The notes under the pieces were generated by a model. It was not told the DNA's origin. It saw only the letters and a list, made by a program, of their open reading frames with translations, and searched no databases. From Rhodovulum kholense (GTDB lineage Bacteria; Pseudomonadota; Alphaproteobacteria; Rhodobacterales; Rhodobacteraceae), in contig NZ_QAYC01000004.1 of the NCBI RefSeq assembly GCF_003053725.1, positions 1 to 64,000 on the forward strand: 64,000 nt of DNA, in the 5' to 3' direction. Of the stretch, positions 37,484 through 44,722 are shown in pieces; position 1 is the stretch's first letter, and each line of letters starts with the position of its first letter. Both the position numbers and the translations under genes were made by a program.

Positions 37484-38401
37484 TTATGACCCGGCAGGCG
37501 GGATCGCCGCCACGATCTCGGAGACATGGGTCACCGGCAGGGCATGGCTGGCCTCTGGCAGAAGCAGGTGCCCGGCCGCGGGGTTCAGCACGGCCAGCCG
37601 GTCGCGGGCCTGCGCCGAAATCGCCTCGTCGCGCCCGGCCCAGATCGCCAGGACCGGCACACCCGCCTCTGCCAGGGCGCGATGCTCGGCCGCCAGATCC
37701 CTCGCCAGCACGTGCCGCAGGCTTGACAGCACCGCTGGCAGAAAGCCGCGAAACCGGGTCTCGGCGATCTGCGCCGCGATCAGCCCGGCGGGCAGACCGC
37801 GCGCGCGGCCGACGCGCTGCGTCATCCGCCGCAAGACGCCCACGCCGATCACCGCCATGACCCAGTCGCCCAGCCCGGGAAGCCGCGCGACCAGATCCGC
37901 GAGGCCGGGCGGCGTCTGGCCCAACCCGGCCGGAGCCAGCAGAACCAGCCGCCGCACCCGGGCCGGATGGTCCGCCGCAAAGGCCGTCAGGATCGCGCCG
38001 CCCATCGAATAGCCGACCAGAGTCAGCTCGCCACCCAGTCGTTGACTGTCCAGAACCGCCTCGAGCTGGCGCAGGAAGAAGGCCCGGTCTTGCCGCCCGC
38101 GCGGCCGATCGGAATAGCCGCGCCCGTAAAGGTCGTAGCGCAGCACCCGGTAGCCCCGCCCGGCCAGCCCAGCCGCCACTCCGTCGAGGATGTAGCTGCC
38201 AGTGGTCAGCCCGTGCAGCACCACCGCCACCGGTCCTTCGGGCGGCCCTTGCCAGATCAGATGGGTCCGCCCACCGGGCAGGTCAGCAATCTGCCCCGGC
38301 GCGCCCGCACGGGCGCGCGCGTCCATCGGGCGGCGCAGGGCCTCGGACAGCGGCCAGGCCGCCGCCACCAGAAGACCCGCCACAAGCCCCACCCGGATCA
38401 T
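37484..38401 (-). CDS. Alpha/beta-fold hydrolase, membrane-anchored or secreted
   Basis: Encodes 305 aa from ATG 38399-38401, which overlaps the upstream gene's stop (ATGA). A hydrophobic N-terminus (VGLVAGLLVAAAWPLSEAL) is a signal anchor. The hydrolase core has VVLHGLTTGSYI, YDLYGRGYSDRP, the nucleophile motif VGYSMGGAI, the acid in AIWAGRDEAIS and the His in EASHALPV. The substrate is unknown. It is the last gene of a three-gene operon with the OCD-family and HAD genes. Confidence 0.8.
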   Translation of the reverse strand: MIRVGLVAGLLVAAAWPLSEALRRPMDARARAGAPGQIADLPGGRTHLIWQGPPEGPVAVVLHGLTTGSYILDGVAAGLAGRGYRVLRYDLYGRGYSDRPRGRQDRAFFLRQLEAVLDSQRLGGELTLVGYSMGGAILTAFAADHPARVRRLVLLAPAGLGQTPPGLADLVARLPGLGDWVMAVIGVGVLRRMTQRVGRARGLPAGLIAAQIAETRFRGFLPAVLSSLRHVLARDLAAEHRALAEAGVPVLAIWAGRDEAISAQARDRLAVLNPAAGHLLLPEASHALPVTHVSEIVAAIPPAGS

Positions 38402-39312
38402 GCCGCCCGCCACGCGTCGAGGATGTAGCGGCTGGTCATCAGGTCCAGATGCGCGCCGCCGCCATTCTTGAACAGCGTGATCTCGTCATCGCTGTCGCGC
38501 CGGAAACGTCCGCCGCCCAGATCGTAATAGTCGGCCACCACATCGCCCGGCCCGATCGCGCCTGTAGCGATCGGCGTTTTCAGTTCGCCGATATGGGTCA
38601 GCACCGTCTCGCGGCTGTCGAGAAAGATCCGCGCCCGCTGCAGAGCCCGGTCGTCGGCCTCGCGCATGTCGGGCCGGTAAGCGCCGATCAGGTCGACATG
38701 CTGGCCCGGCCGCAGCCATTCGCCCCGGATCAGGGGCTCGGTCGCCATGGTCGCCGAGGTCACGATATCTGCCTCCTGCACCGCCGCCTCCAGATCGGTC
38801 GCAACGGCGGCGCCCAGCGGTTCGGCCAGACGCCGGGCGCTGGCCTCGGTGCGGCTCCAGACCGTGAAGCGCGCTTCGGGAAAGGCGCTTCGATAGGCCT
38901 CGACCAGCGACCGGGCGACATTTCCCGCGCCCACCACCAGAATATTGCGGCTGTCGGGTCGTGCCAGCCGGGTCGCGGCGAACAGGCTGTCGCCCGCCGT
39001 CTTCCACTTGGTCACCAGATGGAAATCGACGATGGCCTCGAGCGTGCCGTCGGTGTCGGCGTAAAGACAGACCCCGCCATTGACCACCGGTTTGCCCCTC
39101 GCTCCGTTGCCCGGAAACACCGTCGCCGACTTTACCGCCAGCCCCAGCCCGTCGATCCAGGCCGCCCGGTTCAAAAGCGTGTCCTCGCCGCGATAAAGAA
39201 AGCTGTCGGCGATCTCGGCGCGCGGCAAGGCATGGCCGCGCGCAAAGGCCTCGCAAAGCCCCGACCAGGACAGCGCACGCTCGCCCTCCTCGAACCCGAT
39301 GATCTCAGCCAT
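38398..39312 (-). CDS. Ornithine cyclodeaminase/mu-crystallin family protein
   Basis: Encodes 304 aa from ATG 39310-39312. The family features are VKSATVFPGNGARGKPVVNG, the NAD(P)-binding ILVVGAGNVARSLVEAY (near 123-137), DIVTSATMATEPLI and the C-terminal DDEITLFKNGGGAHLDLMTS. Members include ornithine cyclodeaminase, alanine dehydrogenase and iminosuccinate reductase (BhcD). The other bhc genes are not nearby, so that role is not claimed. It overlaps the HAD gene by 8 bp upstream. Confidence 0.85.
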   Translation of the reverse strand: MAEIIGFEEGERALSWSGLCEAFARGHALPRAEIADSFLYRGEDTLLNRAAWIDGLGLAVKSATVFPGNGARGKPVVNGGVCLYADTDGTLEAIVDFHLVTKWKTAGDSLFAATRLARPDSRNILVVGAGNVARSLVEAYRSAFPEARFTVWSRTEASARRLAEPLGAAVATDLEAAVQEADIVTSATMATEPLIRGEWLRPGQHVDLIGAYRPDMREADDRALQRARIFLDSRETVLTHIGELKTPIATGAIGPGDVVADYYDLGGGRFRRDSDDEITLFKNGGGAHLDLMTSRYILDAWRAA

Positions 39313-39931
39313 GACCGACCGCGCCCGGTGCCAGCACGCCTTCGGCAACCAGCCGCGCGGCCCAGCCCCCGGCGCCCTCGAAAAGATGGGTCTGCCAGCC
39401 CCGCGCGGCGGCGGCGGCGATGTTCTCGCGCTTGTCGTCGGTAAAGATCAGCCGCTCGGGCGCGATGCCGCTGTCGGTTTCGAGGATCTCGTAGATCCGG
39501 GGGCCGGGCTTCATCGCCCGCAGCCGGGCCGAGACATAGGCCCGGTCGAAAAGATCGAAGAACGGATAGGCGGCGCGGGCGATGTCATAGGTCGCATCGC
39601 CGAAATTGGTCAGCGCGAAGACCGGAACACCCGTGGCCTTGACCGCCTTCAGCACGGCGACCGTGTCCGGAAAGGCGGGGCTTGCCATGTCGAGCCAACT
39701 ATCGCGCCACATCCGGATCTCGGCGGCCCATCCGGGATGGCGCGCGGCCAGCGCCTCGACCGCGTCCGACAGAGGGTCGCCGCCATCGACGCCCTCGTTC
39801 ATGCCGTGCAGGTCGACCTCGGCAAACAGCCGGCGGCGGCGGTCCTCGCCAAGACAGCGGTCATAGAAGGCTTCGGGCTGCCAGTCGATCAGCACACGGC
39901 CGATGTCGAAAACGACGGCGTCTATGGGCAT
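39305..39931 (-). CDS. HAD-superfamily hydrolase, subfamily IA
   Basis: Encodes 208 aa. HAD motif I is VVFDIGRVLIDW (the nucleophilic Asp, but the +2 acid is replaced by Gly in DIG, so general acid chemistry may be altered). Motif II is ALTNFGD, motif III is in MKPGPRIYEIL, and motif IV is IFTDDKRENIAAA. The form resembles the HAD group of sugar and nucleotide phosphatases (YihX-like). It is the first gene of the operon with the OCD protein and hydrolase. Confidence 0.8.
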   Translation of the reverse strand: MPIDAVVFDIGRVLIDWQPEAFYDRCLGEDRRRRLFAEVDLHGMNEGVDGGDPLSDAVEALAARHPGWAAEIRMWRDSWLDMASPAFPDTVAVLKAVKATGVPVFALTNFGDATYDIARAAYPFFDLFDRAYVSARLRAMKPGPRIYEILETDSGIAPERLIFTDDKRENIAAAAARGWQTHLFEGAGGWAARLVAEGVLAPGAVGHG

Positions 39932-40030
39932 CGGATCTCCTGCGGGTTGGAACCTCGCGCGCAGGCTAGTCCGCGGACGCGGATTCTTGAAGGCCCCGGC
40001 TCGCCCGCCGTAAGGCGCCCGACCGCGACG

Positions 40031-40480
40031 TCACCCGCGCGCGCAGGCGCTAAGCTCCCGGTCCAGCGCATCGAGAAAACGCGACCGGTCGGCCTTGCCG
40101 AAACTCTTGCCGCCGCCTTGCCGGAACGGGTCGGCGGCGCGCAGATCGGCCATCAGGTCGCGGGTCGCCAGCTTCTGGCCGATATTGGCGGGCGTAAAGC
40201 CCTCGCCGGTATGGCTCAGCACCCGGGCCCCGGCGGCGACCGCCTTCGCGGCCAGCGGGATGTCGGCGGTCACGACCACATCGCCCGGCCCGGCATGGTC
40301 CGCGATCCACTTGTCGGCCTCGTCCGGGCCTTCGGGCACATAGACCATGCGCACCAGCGGGTGATCGACGGGCCGGATCCCGCCATTGGCGACGTAGACC
40401 AGGTCCGCCCGGTGGCGTTCGGCCACCCGCAGCGCCTCGGCCTTCACCGGGCAGGCATCGGCGTCGACATAGACGGTCAT
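40031..40480 (-). CDS. YaiI/YqxD family protein (DUF188)
   Basis: Encodes 149 aa from ATG 40478-40480. The family signature is intact: [20 protein letters not shown], then [20 protein letters not shown] and [20 protein letters not shown], with the C-terminal [22 protein letters not shown]-like nuclease fold is presumed for this conserved family; the role is unknown. It starts 16 bp downstream of the fghA stop and is probably part of the same message. Confidence 0.92.
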   Translation of the reverse strand: MTVYVDADACPVKAEALRVAERHRADLVYVANGGIRPVDHPLVRMVYVPEGPDEADKWIADHAGPGDVVVTADIPLAAKAVAAGARVLSHTGEGFTPANIGQKLATRDLMADLRAADPFRQGGGKSFGKADRSRFLDALDRELSACARG

Positions 40481-40496
40481 GCCTGCCCCCCGCGCC

Positions 40497-41327
40497 TCAC
40501 CGGTACAGCGCCTCGGCATGGAAGGCGACATGGTCCTCCATGAAGGTCGAGATGAAGAAATAGCTGTGATCGTAGCCCTTCTGCATCCGGAAAATGCCCG
40601 GATGCCGGGTCTCGGTCATGGCCGCCGCCAGTGCCTCGGGCATCAGCGCATCGAGAAACTGATCGCCGGTGCCCTGATCGATCAGCATCGGCCCGGCAAA
40701 GCCATTGGCCCGCAGGGACAGGCAGGCATCGTGGCGGGTCCAGTCGACATTACCCTCGCCCAGATAGGCATGGATCGGCTTCTTGGCCCAGTCGGACTGG
40801 CTGGGATGCGTGATCGGCGCAAAGGCCGAGACGGCGGCATAGCGCTCGGGGTAAGCCATCGCGAGGGTCAGCGCGCCATGCCCGCCCATCGAATGGCCGC
40901 AGATCGACTGGCGCTCTTCGTCGATGGCGAAATTCGCGGTCAGCAGGCGGGGCAGTTCCTCGGCGATATAGTCCCACATCCGGTAATTCTTCGACCACGG
41001 GTCTTGGGTCGCGTTGACGTAAAAGCCCGCGCCGGTCCCGAGATTGTACATCGGATCGTCGGCGATGCCCTCGCCACGCGGCGAGGTATCGGGAAAGACC
41101 AGCGCGATACCCTGTTCGGCCGCCCATTGCTGGGCACCGGCCTTGGTCATGGCATTCTCATGGGTGCAGGTCAGCCCCGACAGATACCACAACACCGGCA
41201 CCGGACCGTCCTTGGCCTCTTCCGGCAGGAAGAGCCCAAAGGTCATGTCGCAGCCGCAGACATCCGAGGCATGACGGTAGACGCCCTGCATCCCGTCGAA
41301 ACACCTGTTCTCCGAAACCGTTTCCAT
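40497..41327 (-). CDS. fghA: S-formylglutathione hydrolase
   Basis: Encodes 276 aa from ATG 41325-41327, with GGAGGGA (reverse complement at 41337-41343) upstream. Esterase D features are [30 protein letters not shown], the nucleophile [16 protein letters not shown], an acidic member in [11 protein letters not shown] and the His in [12 protein letters not shown]. It hydrolyses S-formylglutathione to formate and glutathione in formaldehyde detoxification. The matching formaldehyde dehydrogenase gene is not in this window. Confidence 0.95.
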   Translation of the reverse strand: METVSENRCFDGMQGVYRHASDVCGCDMTFGLFLPEEAKDGPVPVLWYLSGLTCTHENAMTKAGAQQWAAEQGIALVFPDTSPRGEGIADDPMYNLGTGAGFYVNATQDPWSKNYRMWDYIAEELPRLLTANFAIDEERQSICGHSMGGHGALTLAMAYPERYAAVSAFAPITHPSQSDWAKKPIHAYLGEGNVDWTRHDACLSLRANGFAGPMLIDQGTGDQFLDALMPEALAAAMTETRHPGIFRMQKGYDHSYFFISTFMEDHVAFHAEALYR

Positions 41328-41441
41328 CCGGCAAACTCCCTCCTCGCCCGCTTGCCTCAGGGCTAGCGCGGGATCGCGGACAGGGCAAGCGCGCAACCGG
41401 CCGACGGGCCGGTAACCGCGCGCATCGCGGGCAACCGGGCC

Positions 41442-41462
41442 CGACTTTTCGCAGAAAAGTCG
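41442..41462. terminator. Hairpin CGACTTTTC-GCA-GAAAAGTCG
   Basis: A perfect 9-bp stem with GCA loop lies 30 bp beyond the mbfA stop. It is probably the mbfA terminator and belongs to the same palindrome family as those at 36323, 46648 and 46765. Confidence 0.7.
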
Positions 41463-41491
41463 CGACCCGCCCGGCCCGGGTCTTTCCGGAC

Positions 41492-42469
41492 TCAACCCGA
41501 CCCGATCAGCACCCCGGCGGCAAAGACCAGCGCCCCGCCCAGCACCACCTGGAAGGCCGCGCGAAAGAACGGCGTGTCCATGTACTTCTTCTGGATCCAG
41601 GCAATCGCCCAAAGCTCGCAGAACACCACCGCCATGGCGATGCCGGTCGCGGTCCAGAAATGCGGGATCAGATAAGGCAAAGCATGGCCAAGCCCGCCAA
41701 CCGCCGTCATCACCCCCGAGGCGATCCCCCGCTTCAGCGGCGAGCCGCGGCCCGAGATCGCCCCGTCATCCGACGCCGCTTCGGTGAAGCCCATCGAGAT
41801 CCCGGCGCCCACCGAGGCCGCCAGCCCGACCAGAAAGGTCGTGCCGGTATCCTGGGTGGCGAAAGCGGTGGCGAAGATCGGCGCAAGCGTCGAGACCGAT
41901 CCGTCCATCAGCCCGGCCAGCCCCGGCTGCACCCAAGTCAGCACGAACTGACGATGCGCGGTGCGGCTTTCCTTCTCGGCCGCGGCCGCATCGACATGGG
42001 TCGCGATCAGCCGGTCGGCCACCGTCTCGTGCCCTGCCTCCGCTGCCGCCAGATCGCCCAAGAGCTTGCGCGTCGCCGCATCCGTCGCCCGCCCGGCCGC
42101 GCGCAGGTAGAAATCATGGGCGTCGCGCTCCATCATCTCGGCCTCTTCGCGAATCCGCTCGATGCCGAGATTGCTCATCAGCCAGACCGGCCGCCGCGCG
42201 TAATAGCCCGCGACATGCTCGCGCCGCAGCAAGGGAATCACCTCGCCGAACCGCGCGCGGTGGGTCTCGATCAGGCGCCGCCGGTGACCGTCCTCCTCGC
42301 GCGCCATCGCCTCGAAGACCTGTGCCGAATCCGGATAATCGGCGCGCAGCTGTTCAGCATAGCTGCGATAGATGCGGGCGTCGTCCTCTTCGGACGAAAT
42401 CGCAAGCGCCAGGATTTCCTGCTCGTTCAGGTCGGAAAACCGGCGGCGCTGGGAAAGACCGGGAATCAT
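41492..42469 (-). CDS. mbfA: MbfA, membrane-bound ferritin-like iron exporter
   Basis: Encodes 325 aa from ATG 42467-42469 (a TTG two codons upstream is less likely by RBS spacing). The N-terminal ferritin-like domain (about 12-150) has the helix motifs AISSEEDDARIYRSYAEQL, AREEDGHRRRLIETHR, EAEMMERDAHDFYLRA and AAEAGHETVADRL. The C-terminal VIT1/CCC1 domain has GLAGLMDGSVSTLAPIFATA and SVGAGISMGFTEAASDDG with further membrane segments. MbfA of Agrobacterium and Bradyrhizobium exports iron under iron excess and peroxide stress and is repressed by Irr. An ICE box lies right upstream. Confidence 0.93.
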   Translation of the reverse strand: MIPGLSQRRRFSDLNEQEILALAISSEEDDARIYRSYAEQLRADYPDSAQVFEAMAREEDGHRRRLIETHRARFGEVIPLLRREHVAGYYARRPVWLMSNLGIERIREEAEMMERDAHDFYLRAAGRATDAATRKLLGDLAAAEAGHETVADRLIATHVDAAAAEKESRTAHRQFVLTWVQPGLAGLMDGSVSTLAPIFATAFATQDTGTTFLVGLAASVGAGISMGFTEAASDDGAISGRGSPLKRGIASGVMTAVGGLGHALPYLIPHFWTATGIAMAVVFCELWAIAWIQKKYMDTPFFRAAFQVVLGGALVFAAGVLIGSG

Positions 42470-42485
42470 CGTCAATGGACTCCAG

Positions 42486-42502
42486 TTTAAAACGATTCTA
42501 AA
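42486..42502 (-). promoter_or_regulatory. ICE box (Irr binding site) for mbfA
   Basis: TTTAAAA-CGA-TTCTAAA, a near-perfect 7-3-7 dyad, is centred about 25 bp upstream of the mbfA start. It matches the alphaproteobacterial iron control element bound by Irr (TTTARAA-N3-TTYTAAA). Its position, close to the start codon and likely across the promoter, suggests repression by Irr when iron is low. Confidence 0.8.
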
Positions 42503-42629
42503 TTAGTCCGCTCTGCCCCTCCCTGCAAGGGACGCGCTGCCGCAGGCCGGGCGGCCCGTTGCCACAGGCTTGCCTTGCGGAAACTGAACCGCCCGGTCTA
42601 GGATGTCGGCGATGCCGCAGGACTCCCCC

Positions 42630-43256
42630 ATGACCGCGAAACCGGACCGGATCCGCAAGGGACGCAAGTTCGACCAGGTGCTCGAAGGGGCGCGCGAGAT
42701 CTTCCTGCGCGACGGGTTCGAGCGCGCCTCGGTCGATGCCATCGCCCGGGCGGCCGGCGTCTCGAAAGCCACGCTTTACAACTACTTCCCCGACAAGCGG
42801 CTGCTGTTTTCCGAGGTGCTGCGGCGCGAATGCGATCGCCAGGCCGGGGCCGCGCTGCACGAGATCGACATGGCCGCGCCCGCCGAGACGGTGCTGAAAA
42901 GTGCGGCGCGCCACATCGTTTCGGCGTTGCTGTCCGAGTTCAACCAGGCGGTGTTCCGGATCTGCGTGGCGGAATCCGACCGCTTCCCCGATCTCGGCGC
43001 CGCCTTCTACCAGTCCGGCCCGATGCGGCTGCGCAGCGAAATCGCGGCCTTCCTGCGCGAGGCGACCCGGCGCGGTGAACTGTCTGTCGAGGACGAGACC
43101 CTCGCCGCCGACCAGTTCGCAGAGCTTTGCAAGGCCGATCTTTACACGCGCCGGGTGTTCCGGCTGGACAACGGCTTTGCCGAGGACGAGATCCGCCGGG
43201 TGATCGACGGCGCGGTGGCGGTCTTCCTCGCGCGCTACGGCGCCAATCGGACCTGA
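42630..43256 (+). CDS. TetR/AcrR-family transcriptional regulator
   Basis: Encodes 208 aa from ATG 42630 (AGGA about 7 nt upstream; in-frame ATGs at 42603 and 42612 are alternatives). The N-terminal TetR HTH is VLEGAREIFLRDGFERASVD and AIARAAGVSKATLYNYFPDK. The remainder is helical and resembles the AefR/TetR_C C-terminal groups (FRICVAESDRFPDLGAAFYQ). It is divergent from mbfA across 150 bp that also contains the ICE box, but need not regulate it. The target is unknown. Confidence 0.88.
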   Translation: MTAKPDRIRKGRKFDQVLEGAREIFLRDGFERASVDAIARAAGVSKATLYNYFPDKRLLFSEVLRRECDRQAGAALHEIDMAAPAETVLKSAARHIVSALLSEFNQAVFRICVAESDRFPDLGAAFYQSGPMRLRSEIAAFLREATRRGELSVEDETLAADQFAELCKADLYTRRVFRLDNGFAEDEIRRVIDGAVAVFLARYGANRT

Positions 43257-43274
43257 CCCCCGACGCGGCCCGGC

Positions 43275-43997
43275 TCAGTCGAGCCGGCGCACCAGAAGCT
43301 GATTGCCCACCCGCTTGGTCTCGAACCGTTTGAGATCGCGCACCAGATCGGAAAGCTTGCGCTTGCCATAGCTTCGGGTGTCGAAATCGGGGCTGTCGGC
43401 GGTGATGAACTGGCCGATCTGGCCCAGCGTGAACCACTCGTCTTCCTGGTTGATCTTGTCCATCGCCCGGATGATGAGTTCGGACACCTCGTGGACCGGC
43501 CGCTTGCCCTCGGCCGCGGGTTGCGCCCGGTCGCGCACCGTGCCCTGTGCGGGCTCCTCGACGATGTTCTCGACCAGCACGAAGCGGTTGCAGACATTGC
43601 GCAGCGAGACCGGCGTCTTGGCCTCGCCGATCCCGATCACGTCCAGCCCCTCTTCGCGGATGCGGCTGGCCAGACGGGTGAAATCGCTGTCAGAGGACAC
43701 CAGCACGAACCCGTCGAACCGGCCCGAATGCAGGATGTCCATGGCGTCGATCACCAGCCCGATATCCGAGGCGTTCTTGCCCTTGGTATTGGCGGTCTCC
43801 TGATGCGCCACCATGCCCAGCGCCAGAACCTTCTCGGCCCAGGGCTTCAGCCGGTCCGAGGACCAGTCGCCATAGACCCGGCGCAGGGCCGGTTCGCCGA
43901 AGCTGGTGATCTCTTTCAGGATCGGTTCGGCATGGCGGGCGGGGATGTTGTCGGCGTCGATCAGGACGGCCAGAAGCGGCGGCTTTGTCTCGGGCAT
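43275..43997 (-). CDS. NYN-domain protein with C-terminal OST-HTH/LOTUS domain
   Basis: Encodes 240 aa. The N-terminal NYN (PIN-like RNase) domain has LLAVLIDADNIPARHAEPIL (acidic D14, D16), NASDIGLVIDAMDILHSGRF and GFVLVSSDSDFTRLASRIRE, which together make the acidic metal site. From about 165 an OST-HTH domain (ELIIRAMDKINQEDEWFTLG, QIGQFITADSPDFDTRSYGK) would bind RNA. This is the widespread bacterial Limkain-like protein. An RNase in RNA turnover is inferred. It is monocistronic. Confidence 0.88.
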   Translation of the reverse strand: MPETKPPLLAVLIDADNIPARHAEPILKEITSFGEPALRRVYGDWSSDRLKPWAEKVLALGMVAHQETANTKGKNASDIGLVIDAMDILHSGRFDGFVLVSSDSDFTRLASRIREEGLDVIGIGEAKTPVSLRNVCNRFVLVENIVEEPAQGTVRDRAQPAAEGKRPVHEVSELIIRAMDKINQEDEWFTLGQIGQFITADSPDFDTRSYGKRKLSDLVRDLKRFETKRVGNQLLVRRLD

Positions 43998-44122
43998 GGG
44001 TATTTCATGATTTCTTCTGCCGGGCGGGACGGGGTGCCACCCGGATCGTCATATAGCCCGGCCCACGCCCGCGGGAAAGCCGGGGCCGGCGCGGCGGCGC
44101 GTTCCGGCCCCGACCCTGCCGG

Positions 44123-44569
44123 TCATTTCTTGACGCGATAGTCGTCGTGGCAGGATTTGCAGGTCTTGCCGATGTCGCCGACAGACCCCCGCAGCGCATC
44201 CAGGGAGGCCATGTCGGCCTCGCTGGCCGCAGCCTTCAGCGCCTCGGATTTTTCGGTGAAGTCCGCAAAATCGGTCCAGATCGCGGGCTTCGCTTCCGAT
44301 TCCGGATCGTCGGCCGGGGTCTCGAAGAGACCGGGCACCTTGGCCGCGGTCTCGGCGATCGTCGCCGCCGCGGCCGTGGCGGCCCCGGAGTCGAAGGCGG
44401 CATCGCCCTTGGCCATGTCGGCGATGGTCTTCATGCTTTTTCCGATGGTTTCCATCGCTTCCTGCCGGGCCTTCACGGTCGGGTCGGTGGCATCGGCCGC
44501 ATGGGCCAGCGTGGCCGCCGCAGCGGCCAGCGCGAAGATCGTCACTTTGGTCATGCGCCTTGTGGTCAT
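44123..44569 (-). CDS. Cytochrome c' (class II)
   Basis: Encodes 148 aa; ATG 44567-44569 has AGGAGG 6 nt upstream. The signal peptide cleaves after THAA-like LAHA (about 24). The mature four-helix bundle ends with KTCKSCHDDYRVKK, the CxxCH haem site near the C-terminus that defines class II cytochromes c'. These are periplasmic and bind NO, protecting denitrifying or phototrophic cells, or serve in electron transfer. No neighbouring redox partner is evident; it is divergent from imuB. Confidence 0.9.
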   Translation of the reverse strand: MTTRRMTKVTIFALAAAAATLAHAADATDPTVKARQEAMETIGKSMKTIADMAKGDAAFDSGAATAAAATIAETAAKVPGLFETPADDPESEAKPAIWTDFADFTEKSEALKAAASEADMASLDALRGSVGDIGKTCKSCHDDYRVKK

Positions 44570-44699
44570 TCGGATCCTCCTGATTGACGCCCCCAGCCTA
44601 TGCCGGAATTGCGACAGCTGCGGGTCACATCGCCGTGGGGTCGGCGGCAGGGGGCAGGCGGGGCCGACTCGACTCGGCGCAGAGGGGGGTGCTAGATTG

Positions 44700-44714
44700 G
44701 ATCAAAACGAGAAC
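44700..44714 (+). promoter_or_regulatory. Degenerate LexA box upstream of imuB
   Basis: GATC-AAAACGA-GAAC lies 9 bp before the imuB start. The alphaproteobacterial LexA site is a direct repeat GAAC-N7-GAAC (GTTC-N7-GTTC), and this matches except for one base in the first half. The location is right for SOS repression. Confidence 0.55.
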
Positions 44715-44722
44715 ATTCTGCC

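Noticed and set aside
38398-39312. Naming the OCD-family gene bhcD of the beta-hydroxyaspartate cycle.
   Set aside because: None of the other bhc genes or a cycle-specific regulator are next to it.
39305-39931. Calling the HAD protein haloacid dehalogenase.
   Set aside because: Motif I lacks the second acidic residue, and nothing indicates a haloacid substrate; only the superfamily can be assigned.
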